Origin: Methylorubrum thiocyanatum
GTDB lineage: Bacteria; Pseudomonadota; Alphaproteobacteria; Rhizobiales; Beijerinckiaceae
Reading direction: 5' to 3'
Assembly: GCA_014138645.1 (NCBI GenBank)
Contig: JACJIB010000001.1
Span: forward strand, 310,001 to 374,000
Length of the DNA stretch: 64,000 bases
The position numbers and the translations under genes are program-made. The notes under the pieces were generated by a model. It worked only from the letters and a program-made list of their open reading frames with translations. It searched no databases and was not told where the DNA came from. Below, piece by piece: positions 47,613-55,650 of this stretch. Within the stretch, counting starts at the first letter, position 1, and the number at the start of each line of letters is the position of its first letter.

Positions 47613-47912
47613 ATGAGGGGCTTCCTTCTCGGCGGCGTGATGGCGGGCGCGCTGGTGCTCGGCGCGGCCCCGGCCGCCCAGGCACGGGACGGCATCGGTG
47701 CGGGCGGGGCGGCCGCCCTCGGCGTGCTCGGCGGCCTCGCCGTCGGCGGCGCGATCGCGGCCGCCAACGATCCCTATTATCCGGGCAAGCCGGTCTACCG
47801 GGCGCCCCCGCCGCCGGTCTATGTCGAGGGCCCGATCTGCCATTTCGAGCGTCGCGAGACGGTCGATCCCTACGGCGACATCTACGTCCGGCGCGTGCGC
47901 GTCTGCGAGTGA
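47613..47912 (+). CDS. Small exported glycine-rich protein
   Basis: A 99-aa protein with a signal peptide (MRGFLLGGVMAGALVLG, cleavage after AQA). A Gly/Ala helix follows (GVLGGLAVGGAIAAAN), then a Pro/Tyr linker with YRAPPPPVYVEG. The C-terminal part, ICHFERRETVDPYGDIYVRR, has two Cys that could form a disulfide. Small proteins of this layout are common in this order; the function is unknown. Confidence 0.7.
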   Translation: MRGFLLGGVMAGALVLGAAPAAQARDGIGAGGAAALGVLGGLAVGGAIAAANDPYYPGKPVYRAPPPPVYVEGPICHFERRETVDPYGDIYVRRVRVCE

Positions 47913-48024
47913 GGCGGCGCCTTTCACGCGCTGGAAGGTGTAATCCCCTGTCTGTGCCCGACGGAACCGGGCTCGGAATGTGGGTTCACGGCTCTCGACG
48001 TCCGTCGCCCCTCTCACGAGCGCC

Positions 48025-48138
48025 CGTCATCCCGGGGCCGCGCAGCGGAACCCGGGATCCACCCGTGATGCGGGGCCACAAGGAAGGCCGCGCTTGAACG
48101 TGGATTCCGGGCTCGCCTATCGGCGCCCCGGAATGACG
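48025..48138. repeat. Nested inverted repeat
   Basis: Outer arms CGTCATCCCGGGGC (48025-48038) and GCCCCGGAATGACG (48125-48138) pair with one mismatch. Inner arms around 48050-48062 and 48100-48112 also pair. It fills the gap 47913-48229 between convergent genes. It looks like a dispersed palindromic repeat. Confidence 0.7.
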
Positions 48139-48229
48139 AGCGGGGATGCAGCCGTTCTGCATCCCGAGCTGTCCATCGTGGTGATCCGACTTCGCAGCTC
48201 GGCCCGGCCGAGAGGCGGCGAAAATTGGC

Positions 48230-49213
48230 TCAGCGCGGCTGCAGGCTGTCCACCACCTGGCGGAACAGCGGCAGCATCGTCTCCCGCTGGTCGGCGCGGG
48301 TGACGCCGACGGCGCGGATATAACCGTCCGGGTTGAAGCGGATCGTCTGCGAGACCACCACCGGCTGGCCCGAGGGAATGTCGACGGCGCGGGCCACGAT
48401 CTCGTGCCAGTCGATGCCGTTCTGGCGGTAGCTCTGCGAACGCTCGATGATGAATTCCTTCATCGTCTGGTTGGCGTAGAGCGAGGCGCGGGCGAAGCCG
48501 TCGCGCTGCTCCTGGGGCGTGGGCTGCTGCACCGCCTGGGCGATGACGAGGATCGGCTGTTCCAGGTTGGTGACCTGATCGCGCGGGCCCAGCGTCAGCA
48601 GCACGGAATTGCCGGCCAGCGCCCGCACCGGGCGGAAGCCCGCGAGGTCGCCGATGCGGAAGGGCAGGGCGGCGATCTGGTCGTCGAGGCTCAAGGCCCC
48701 GCGGATGCGCACGCCGGTGAGCATGCCGCGCATGGTCTCGTCGGTCTCGGCCTCGACCGCGGCCTGGGCGATGATGATGCCGGTCACCTCCTTGGCGCCG
48801 ACGATCAGCAGCCACTTGCGCGCCGCGGGCATGCCCTGGCCGTCGGCGGCCGTCTGCTCGCCGGTGAACAGCACGCCCTCGGCACCGCCGTCGAGGGTCA
48901 CCGGCTCGCGACTTTGGACGACGAGCCCCTGCGTCTTGAGGTTCTCGTCGGTGAAGCTCTGCTTGAGTTCCGGGTAGGCGCCGGCCGGCAGCTCGACCAC
49001 GGAGAGCATCGCGCCGCCGCCGATGCGCTCGAAGCCGGTGAAGCGCTTCGAGATCGTCATGTCGGAGGGAGGCTTGAAGCCGAAGCGGGAACTCGGCGGG
49101 AAGACCGCCTCCTCGGCGCGGGCCGGCGCGGGCGAAACGGACACGGCCCCCGCCAGCAGCGCCGCCGCGAGGAGGGCGGCGGCGAGCCCGCGGGAGAACA
49201 GACGCAACGGCAT
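48230..49213 (-). CDS. Exported hypothetical protein
   Basis: A 327-aa protein with a long signal peptide (LFSRGLAAALLAAALLAG, cleavage after ARA). The mature part is mixed alpha/beta with no transmembrane helix and no catalytic motif I recognise. A repeated hydrophobic-strand pattern (GAMLSVVELPAGAYPEL, GVLFTGEQTAADGQG) suggests a lipoprotein-like beta fold. It may start at GTG 49216 instead. No family could be named. Confidence 0.75.
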   Translation of the reverse strand: MPLRLFSRGLAAALLAAALLAGAVSVSPAPARAEEAVFPPSSRFGFKPPSDMTISKRFTGFERIGGGAMLSVVELPAGAYPELKQSFTDENLKTQGLVVQSREPVTLDGGAEGVLFTGEQTAADGQGMPAARKWLLIVGAKEVTGIIIAQAAVEAETDETMRGMLTGVRIRGALSLDDQIAALPFRIGDLAGFRPVRALAGNSVLLTLGPRDQVTNLEQPILVIAQAVQQPTPQEQRDGFARASLYANQTMKEFIIERSQSYRQNGIDWHEIVARAVDIPSGQPVVVSQTIRFNPDGYIRAVGVTRADQRETMLPLFRQVVDSLQPR

Positions 49214-49319
49214 CACAGGTTGTCTCCGAAGAGCCCTTCTCGGCTGAGGCCCATCTGCGATGGGTCGTCCGCCGCCGATTTCCTGTCAAGCGCGGCAGAA
49301 CGCCGGGGTGACGCGGGGA

Positions 49320-49685
49320 TTACGTCGCGGATCGTCCGCGCCAGCGCCGCCATTGCCGCTCGATCCAGCGGGCGGACTTCTCCATCGGCACCTTGAGGGC
49401 GGGCACGTCCTGCGCCAGCAGGGCGAGGCCGAGCGGCAGCATCCACAGGCCCAGCACCGGCAGGATCGAGAAGACGCCGCCGAGCATCAGCAGGATCGCC
49501 GCCAGCAGCCGCACGGGAAAGCGGGCCGGCTCGCGCAGCCACCGGACCGCGCGCTGCGCCCAATCGGGAAGTTTTTGGCTGGCGCGGTCGACCCGCTCGT
49601 CCCAGTCATGCGCCGTGACAGGTCCGGTGCCCGGCTCCGTGCCTTGCCTCGCCTGCCCGTGTTCCATGTCGCGCGCGCTCTCCAT
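49320..49685 (-). CDS. Small membrane protein
   Basis: A 121-aa protein. The first 50 residues are polar and charged. A hydrophobic hairpin (FPVRLLAAILLMLGGVFSIL, then LGLWMLPLGLALLAQD) spans the membrane, with a basic C-terminal tail ending RQWRRWRG. The start at ATG 49685 has GGAGG five bases upstream. Function is unknown. It sits after the nucleoside transporter on the same strand with a 42-base gap, so it may be in the same transcript. Confidence 0.7.
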   Translation of the reverse strand: MESARDMEHGQARQGTEPGTGPVTAHDWDERVDRASQKLPDWAQRAVRWLREPARFPVRLLAAILLMLGGVFSILPVLGLWMLPLGLALLAQDVPALKVPMEKSARWIERQWRRWRGRSAT

Positions 49686-49727
49686 TGTCCTCCAATGACG
49701 AAGCGGGCCGAAAGGTTCGCGGTTTCC

Positions 49728-50978
49728 TCACCCGGCGATGAACAATCCGGCGATGGCCGCGCTGGTGAGGTTCGACAGTGTGCCCGCCAGGATCGCCCGC
49801 AGGCCGAACCGGGCGATCTCGGGCCGGCGCTCGGGCGCGAGGCTGGTGAAGCTCGCGAGCTGGATCGCCACCGAGGCGAGGTTGGCGAAGCCGCAGAGCG
49901 CGAAGCACAGGATCGCGGCGGTGCGCGGATCGAGGGTTCCGGCCTTCAGGGTCGGCGAGAGACTGGCATAGGCCAGGAACTCGTTGAAGGCGATCTTCTG
50001 GCCGATTGCCGCGCCGACGAGGGTCGCCTGTTCCCAGGGTACGCCGAGCAGCCAGGCGAGCGGCGCCAGCACGACGCCGAGGATGCCCTCGATCGAGAGG
50101 CCGGCAAACCCGAACAGGCCGCCGGTCCAGCCGATCGCCGCGTTCACCAGCGCGATCAGCCCGACGAAGGCGATCAGCATGGCCCCGACCGCGACCGCGA
50201 CGCCCAAACCCTTCTGCGTGCCGTCGGCGGCGGCCTCGATCAGGTTGGCCGCCCGCGCCTCGCCGAACTCGACCCGCGTCGTCAGGATGCGCGTCGGCTC
50301 GGTCGAGGGCACGAGGATCTTGGCGTAGAGCAGCCCGCCGGGGATCGCCATGAACGAGGCGGCGAGGAGATACGGCATCGGCACGCCGAGCGCGGCGTAG
50401 CCGGCGAGGATCGAGCCGGCGGTGGAGGCCGCACCGCTCGTCATCACCGCGAACAGTTCGGCCCCGGTGAGGGCGGCGAGGAAGGGGCGCAACGCCACGG
50501 CGATCTCGCTCTGGCCGATGAAGATGGTGACGACCGCCGAGAAGGATTCGATCGGCGAGGTGCCGAGCAGCCGCCGCAGGGCCGCGCCGAGGAACCGCGC
50601 CAGCGCCTGCATCAGGCCGAGATGGTAGAGCACGCCGATCAGCGCCGAGACGTAGAGGATCTGCGGCAGGACCCGCAGGGCCAGGATGAATCCCGAGCCG
50701 CCGAACAGCTCGAACATCCGCGGCTCGACGAGGCCGCCGAACAGAAAGGCGGTGCCGCGGTCGCCGAAGGAGAGCACGGTGGTGACGACATCCGCCACCG
50801 CGCCGAGCGCCCGCTGCCCGGCGGGCACGAACAGCATCAGCGCGCCGATCCCGACCTGGAGCGCTAGGGCGGCGAACACCACCCGCGGCCGGATCGCCCG
50901 CCGGTTCACCGAGAACAGCCACGCCACCGCGAGCAGCAGGGCGAGGCTCGCGCCGGCGTGGAACACCCTGTCGAGCAT
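49728..50978 (-). CDS. Concentrative nucleoside transporter
   Basis: A 416-aa inner-membrane CNT-family symporter that takes up nucleosides with protons or sodium. Family motifs are FIGQSEIAVALRPFL, the GQKIAFNEFLAYASL block that lines the substrate site, and CGFANLASVAIQL. The start at ATG 50978 removes a charged extension. deoB at the left end of the window would process pentose phosphate from imported nucleosides, but the genes are about 50 kb apart. Confidence 0.93.
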   Translation of the reverse strand: MLDRVFHAGASLALLLAVAWLFSVNRRAIRPRVVFAALALQVGIGALMLFVPAGQRALGAVADVVTTVLSFGDRGTAFLFGGLVEPRMFELFGGSGFILALRVLPQILYVSALIGVLYHLGLMQALARFLGAALRRLLGTSPIESFSAVVTIFIGQSEIAVALRPFLAALTGAELFAVMTSGAASTAGSILAGYAALGVPMPYLLAASFMAIPGGLLYAKILVPSTEPTRILTTRVEFGEARAANLIEAAADGTQKGLGVAVAVGAMLIAFVGLIALVNAAIGWTGGLFGFAGLSIEGILGVVLAPLAWLLGVPWEQATLVGAAIGQKIAFNEFLAYASLSPTLKAGTLDPRTAAILCFALCGFANLASVAIQLASFTSLAPERRPEIARFGLRAILAGTLSNLTSAAIAGLFIAG

Positions 50979-51071
50979 GTTTGTGTCGTCCGGATTGCGG
51001 GCGAAGCTGCGCCGTTCGGGGCGGATGCGTGATCCGGGCCAGGGCCGCAAGCGGCGGGCCGATCGTCCGGA

Positions 51072-51722
51072 TCAGGCGAAGCGCCAGACCGAGGAGCGCT
51101 TGATCTCGGCATCCTCCAGCGCCCGCGTGACGGGCACCTCGTAGGTCGCGAGCGGGATCAGCCGCTCGCGGGGCAGGTAGCTTCGGCCCGGATCACCGAT
51201 CAGCACCGTGCGGCCGCGCCCGTGCAGGTCGCCGAGCCAGCCGCCCACCGCCGCGCCGAGGTCGCGTTCGTAGAAGATGTCGGCGGCGAGCACGCACTCC
51301 GCCTCCGTGCCGATCAGGTCGGTCCCGACGGCAGTGATGCGTTCGGCCACGCCGTTGGCCTCGGCGTTGAGCGGGATCGCGTGCAGCGCGAAGGGATCGA
51401 GGTCGCTCGCGGTGACGTGGGCCGCGCCCGCCTTCGCCGCGGCGATGGCGACAAGGCCCGAGCCCGAGGCGAAATCGACGACGCGCCGCCCCGCCACCGT
51501 CGCCGGGTTGTCGAGGATGTAGCGGGCGAGCGCCTGCCCCCCGGCCCAGGCGAAGGCCCAGAACGGCGGCGGCAGGCCGATCGCCTCCAGCTCGTCCTCG
51601 GTCTTCTGCCACAGCGCCGTGGCCTCGTCGGCGACGTGCAGGACGATCTCGGGCGCGTGCGGGACCGCGCGCAGCGCCGTGTGCTCGCGGATGAAGCGGA
51701 GGGGGTCGGCGGATGCTCTCAT
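51072..51722 (-). CDS. ETFB-lysine-methyltransferase-like protein
   Basis: A 216-aa SAM-dependent methyltransferase. The block PPFWAFAWAGGQALARYILD matches the N-terminal signature of the family that methylates lysines of electron-transfer flavoprotein beta. The SAM loop is VVDFASGSGLVAIAAAK. The acidic strand is ASDLDPFALHAI, and the catalytic region is VLAADIFYERDL. It overlaps the upstream glycosyltransferase by ATGA, giving translational coupling. The ETFB target is inferred from the family; other protein targets remain possible. Confidence 0.82.
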   Translation of the reverse strand: MRASADPLRFIREHTALRAVPHAPEIVLHVADEATALWQKTEDELEAIGLPPPFWAFAWAGGQALARYILDNPATVAGRRVVDFASGSGLVAIAAAKAGAAHVTASDLDPFALHAIPLNAEANGVAERITAVGTDLIGTEAECVLAADIFYERDLGAAVGGWLGDLHGRGRTVLIGDPGRSYLPRERLIPLATYEVPVTRALEDAEIKRSSVWRFA

Positions 51723-52870
51723 GAGGCCAGAAGCTCCGCGTAGAGACCCGCCACCGTCTCCGCGACCGCGGCCTCCGTGTAGCCTCCCTCGAGGATCCGC
51801 GCCCGCGCCGCCGCGCCCATCCGCGCGACGAGCGCCGGATCGGCGGCGAGCCGGGTCAGCGCGGCGGCCAGCGCGGCGGCGTCGCCCGGCGGCACGAGCA
51901 GGCCCTCGCGGCCGTCGCGCACGAGGTCGCGGCAGCCCGGCACGTCGCTGGTGAGGATCGCCCGGCCGCAGGCGGCCGCCTCCAGCAGGGTGCGCGGCAA
52001 GCCCTCGCCGCCGCGGGAGGGCAGGCAGCCGACATGGTGGGCGGCGAAGGCGCCCGCCACGTCCCCGGTCGGCCCGTGCCACGTGACGCCGTCGCGCGAC
52101 CAGTCCCGCAGGGTCGCCTCGGGGATCGCCCGGCGGTTGGAGGGATCGGGCGCGCCGTAGAGCGACAGCTCGACCGCGGCGCCCCCGGCGCGGGCCTGTC
52201 GCACCGCCTCGACCGCCACGTCGATCCCCTTCGACCACAGCATCCGGGCGACGATGGCGACCTTCAGCGGGGCCGGCGGCGGCGGCGGGCGGGGCGCGAA
52301 GGCGTCCGGATCGACCCCGGCACCGCCGACCAGGGTCACGGCGGTGTCGGACGGGTCGAGGCCCAGCGCGCGGGCATCGTCGGGGTTCTCGAACAGGAAG
52401 CGGGTCTGCCGGCTCGCCAGCGGGCCGCGGATCAGCCCCTTCAGCGCGAGGCGCGACAGCCGCCCGGTCGCGTCCTCGCGCGCACCCAGCAGCCCGAGGC
52501 CGGTCAGCGCGAAGATGCGGCGCGGGATGCCGGCCATCGCCGCCGCCGTGCCGCCGACGAGGATGCCGCGCAGGGCGATGCAGTGGACGATGTCGGCCTT
52601 GAGCGCCTTCAGGATCGCGGAGAGCTGGCCGGCGGCGTAGCCGGCCGCCATCGGGTTGAGGCTGGAGCGCTCCGCCTCCAGCGGCACCACGCGGATGCCG
52701 GCGGCTTCGATCGCGGCGCGGTGCGAGCGCACCCGCGTCACCACGGCGACGGAGAGGCCCATCTCCGTGGCGGCGCGGGCCATCGGCAGGAAGTGCGAGG
52801 CGAAGAACCAGTCCTCGGTGACGACGAAGACGAGGTTTTTGCCAGCGTAAGACGTTGTGGAGGCGGTCAT
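51719..52870 (-). CDS. Family 4-type glycosyltransferase
   Basis: A 383-aa GT-B glycosyltransferase. The N-terminal domain starts LVFVVTEDWFFASHFLPMAR. The C-terminal donor domain shows VAIVARMLWSKGIDVAVEAV and the family E-x7-E type site in SRGGEGLPRTLLEAAACG. The sugar donor and acceptor cannot be told. The start is ATG 52870; a longer frame to 52936 adds an Arg-rich stretch. The divergent topoisomerase gene begins 83 bp away. Likely role: cell-surface polysaccharide or glycolipid synthesis. Confidence 0.88.
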   Translation of the reverse strand: MTASTTSYAGKNLVFVVTEDWFFASHFLPMARAATEMGLSVAVVTRVRSHRAAIEAAGIRVVPLEAERSSLNPMAAGYAAGQLSAILKALKADIVHCIALRGILVGGTAAAMAGIPRRIFALTGLGLLGAREDATGRLSRLALKGLIRGPLASRQTRFLFENPDDARALGLDPSDTAVTLVGGAGVDPDAFAPRPPPPPAPLKVAIVARMLWSKGIDVAVEAVRQARAGGAAVELSLYGAPDPSNRRAIPEATLRDWSRDGVTWHGPTGDVAGAFAAHHVGCLPSRGGEGLPRTLLEAAACGRAILTSDVPGCRDLVRDGREGLLVPPGDAAALAAALTRLAADPALVARMGAAARARILEGGYTEAAVAETVAGLYAELLAS

Positions 52871-52953
52871 CCTGCGTGGCCATAGCACGGGGGACGCTCC
52901 GGAACAGCGCCGCCTCCTGCCCGGTTGTCGCCCCACGGATCAGGGAGGGCGTC

Positions 52954-54159
52954 ATGCTGTCGGACGAGGCCGGAGCCGGCGTGGTCGATCCCCGCGAGGC
53001 CGCGCGGGATGCGGGCCTGCGCTACGTGGACGATTCGAAGCCCGGCCTGCGGCGCAAGCGCAACGGCAAGGGGTTCCGCTACATCGACCCGAAGGGCGCC
53101 GCGGTCCGCGACGCGGAGGAGATCGCCCGGCTCAAAAGCCTCGCGATTCCGCCCGCCTACACCGATGTGTGGATCTGCCCGCATCCGAACGGCCATATCC
53201 AGGCGACCGGGCGCGACGAGAAGGGGCGCAAGCAGTACCGCTACCATCCCCGCTTCCGCGAGGCGCGGGAGGCCTCGAAGTTCCACCGCATCATGGCCTT
53301 CGCCGAGGCCTTGCCCGGCATCCGCGCGCGGATCGACGCCGACATGGGCAAGCGTGGCCTACCGCGGGAGAAGGTTCTCGCTACCGTGGTCCATTTGCTC
53401 GAGACCACGCTGATCCGCGTCGGCAACGACGACTACGCCCGCTCCAACAAGAGCTACGGTCTGACCACCCTGCGCGACCCGCACGTGAAGGTGGCCGGGT
53501 CGGAGATGCGCTTCCGCTTCAAGGGCAAGAGCGGCAAGGAATGGTCGGTCTCGGTGCGCGACCGGCGCGTGGCCAAGATCGTCAAGGCCTGCCAGGACCT
53601 GCCCGGCCAGGAGCTGTTCCAGTATCTCGACGAGGACGGCGAGCGGCGCGACGTCACCTCTTCGGACGTGAACGCCTATCTTCGCGAGATCACCGGCGAG
53701 GACTTCACCGCCAAGGACTTTCGAACCTGGGCCGGCACCGTGCTGGCGGCGCTGGCGCTGAGGGAGTTCGAGGCGTTCGACAACGCCGCCAAGGCCAAGA
53801 AGAACCTGCGTGCCGCGATCGAGTCGGTCTCGTCCCGGCTCGGCAACACGCCGACGATCTGCCGCAAGTGCTACATCCACCCGCAGATCCTCGATTGCTA
53901 CCTCGAAGGCGGGATGCTGCTTCAGGTGAAGGAGGCGGTCGAGGGCGAGCTGAAGAACGGGCTCGATCAGCTGCGCCCAGAGGAAGCGGCGGTGCTGAGC
54001 CTGCTGCGGGGCCGGCTGGAGCGGGTGGCGAAGGCCGCCGGGGCCGATGCCGGCGGTACGGCGGAGGGGCCGGCGAAGATCGAGCCGCCGCGCCAGACCG
54101 GCGGCCGCAAGGCGAAGGCGGGCTCGAAGCGCGCGGGCGGACGGCGCCGGGCGGCGTGA
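52954..54159 (+). CDS. DNA topoisomerase IB
   Basis: A 401-aa type IB topoisomerase of the small bacterial/poxvirus class that relaxes supercoils through a 3'-phosphotyrosine. The N-terminal domain starts LRYVDDSKPGLRRKR. The catalytic domain contains RVGNDDYARSNKSYGLTTL (with the first Arg), KDFRTWAGT and the nucleophile Y307 in CRKCYIHPQIL. A Lys/Arg-rich tail follows. The start at ATG 52954 has AGGGAGG upstream. The role is probably in DNA stress; this class is patchily distributed. Confidence 0.93.
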   Translation: MLSDEAGAGVVDPREAARDAGLRYVDDSKPGLRRKRNGKGFRYIDPKGAAVRDAEEIARLKSLAIPPAYTDVWICPHPNGHIQATGRDEKGRKQYRYHPRFREAREASKFHRIMAFAEALPGIRARIDADMGKRGLPREKVLATVVHLLETTLIRVGNDDYARSNKSYGLTTLRDPHVKVAGSEMRFRFKGKSGKEWSVSVRDRRVAKIVKACQDLPGQELFQYLDEDGERRDVTSSDVNAYLREITGEDFTAKDFRTWAGTVLAALALREFEAFDNAAKAKKNLRAAIESVSSRLGNTPTICRKCYIHPQILDCYLEGGMLLQVKEAVEGELKNGLDQLRPEEAAVLSLLRGRLERVAKAAGADAGGTAEGPAKIEPPRQTGGRKAKAGSKRAGGRRRAA

Positions 54160-54178
54160 GCCGCCGCCGGGCGCCCGG

Positions 54179-55279
54179 TCAGCCCGCGCTCTGGACGATG
54201 GCGCCGTACCAGCCGAGCCCACGATAGGTCTCGTAGCCCGGGGTACGGTGGAAGGCGGTGACGGTGCCGGTGTGCGGATCGCGGACGACGCCGCGCTCAC
54301 GCCCGTTCAGGTCGACGGCCAGAGTCTCGCCGAGCACGCCCTTGCCATCGGAGGCGGCCAGGATGCGGCGCTGCGCGTCCACCAGGAGCACGCGGGTGCG
54401 CGCCCGATCCTCCTGCGCGATCCGCACGCCCTCGACGATGGCCCGCGCCTGCGCCTCCCAATCGAAGTGGATGGCGAGGACGCCGCAGGGCCGCCCGCTG
54501 CCGCCCGTCTCGTAGATCCCGGCGGCGTAGGTGGCGACCCCTGCGCCGCCGAGCTGCGGCTCGCGCCGGACCTCGCCCGGAACGTAGTCGTCGCCGCTCG
54601 GCAGGCGGATCGCGTCCCGGAACCACGTCTCGCCGGCGACGCTGTGCCCGCGCAGGTTCGGGTAGCGGTCCGGCCGGCCGTTGGCGAGCACGGTCCCGTC
54701 ACGGCCGCACAGCCAGAGATCGAGATAGACGGTGTAGGCCGACAGGATCACCCCGAGCCGCTCGGAGGCATAGGCGGCGGCATGATCGGCGGCGCCGTCC
54801 CGGTCCGGCCGCGCGGCGCAGGCGACCACCGCGGCATCGGTCGCCCACCAGCGTACGTCGCAGGTCCGTTCGTAGAGGTTGCGGTCGATCAGCTCGATGG
54901 CGTTGAGGGAGAGATCGACCAGACGCTCGCTCTCGGCCTTCGCCGTCATCGCAGCGACGCCGCGCTGCAGGGCGTCGATGCGCGTGGTGAGCCCCGTCTC
55001 CAGTTCCTGCGCCAGGGCCTCGATCTCGGCACCGATGCCGCGCACCTCCTGGGCCACCACCGAGAAGCCGCGCCCGTGCTCCCCGGCGCGGGCCGCCTCG
55101 ATCAGCGCGTTGAGAGCCAGCATCTTGGCCTGCGCGGTGATCTGCCGGATCCGGGCGACCCGGTCCCCGGCGATGCGGCCGACCTCCCGGGTCAGCTCGG
55201 CGAGGGTCGTCGGCTCGGATCCCGAAGGTGGCATCTCGTGCAGCCGGGGCGAGGGAATAATCGATGCGTGTGCCGTCAT
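54179..55279 (-). CDS. Soluble MCP-type receptor with C-terminal Cache-like sensor
   Basis: A 366-aa protein with no signal peptide or transmembrane segment. Residues of about 30-110 contain the chemoreceptor tip: ITAQAKMLALNALIEAARAG, then EHGRGFSVVAQEVRGIG. Residues of about 135-360 resemble a Cache/PAS-type sensor: WLCGRDGTVLANGRP, GETWFRDAI, CGVLAIHFDWEAQA and RRILAASDGKGVLG. The order is the reverse of classical receptors, where the sensor is N-terminal. It should act in the cytoplasm on CheA or a related kinase. The gene diverges from the cydA region. Confidence 0.85.
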   Translation of the reverse strand: MTAHASIIPSPRLHEMPPSGSEPTTLAELTREVGRIAGDRVARIRQITAQAKMLALNALIEAARAGEHGRGFSVVAQEVRGIGAEIEALAQELETGLTTRIDALQRGVAAMTAKAESERLVDLSLNAIELIDRNLYERTCDVRWWATDAAVVACAARPDRDGAADHAAAYASERLGVILSAYTVYLDLWLCGRDGTVLANGRPDRYPNLRGHSVAGETWFRDAIRLPSGDDYVPGEVRREPQLGGAGVATYAAGIYETGGSGRPCGVLAIHFDWEAQARAIVEGVRIAQEDRARTRVLLVDAQRRILAASDGKGVLGETLAVDLNGRERGVVRDPHTGTVTAFHRTPGYETYRGLGWYGAIVQSAG

Positions 55280-55650
55280 GGCGGAAACTCGGGGGACGTG
55301 TGAGACCTGTTTCCATCAGCAGGATTAACATAAGAATAAAACGAGAGGCTCCGCGACTTCAGGCGCAGATCCGGTGAAAGCCCGGCGCCCTGTCGCAGAT
55401 CGTGCCGGGGGAGACGCCGGCACAGGCCGCCGCGCGACCCGATCGCGCGGGCGCAATCGGCGTTCACGGAGAACCAGCGCAGCGCAATCCGGTTGACGGA
55501 TGGATCGGCGCGGCCGCCCGTGCCGCGCGACGCCCGCTGCCGTGCACGAACCGCGGTTGCGAGACCGTCAGGCAAGACGATCTGGCAAAACGGTCAGGCA
55601 AGGCGGTCAGGCAAGACCGGTCGAGCCGGATCGATCGAGAAGGGGAAGCC
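55280..55650. promoter_or_regulatory. Divergent promoter region of the receptor and cydA
   Basis: A 371-base gap. A T-rich patch at 55320-55345 lies just upstream of the receptor. A tandem array at 55567-55618 lies just upstream of cydA. AAGGGGAAG before 55651 is the cydA ribosome site. Confidence 0.6.
55567..55618. repeat. Four tandem 13-bp repeats upstream of cydA
   Basis: Units start at 55567, 55580, 55593 and 55606, exactly 13 bases apart. The consensus is GTCAGGCAARRCG. Units 1, 3 and 4 share GTCAGGCAAG; unit 2 matches 7 of those 10 positions. The array ends 32 bases before the cydA start. Confidence 0.8.

Noticed and set aside
52901..52926. General-stress (EcfG) promoter before topoisomerase IB
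   Set aside because: GGAAC is present, but the -10 element at the right distance reads GGTT rather than CGTT.
55567..55618. The 13-bp array as a CRISPR
   Set aside because: Repeats are too short, no spacers separate them and no cas genes are nearby.
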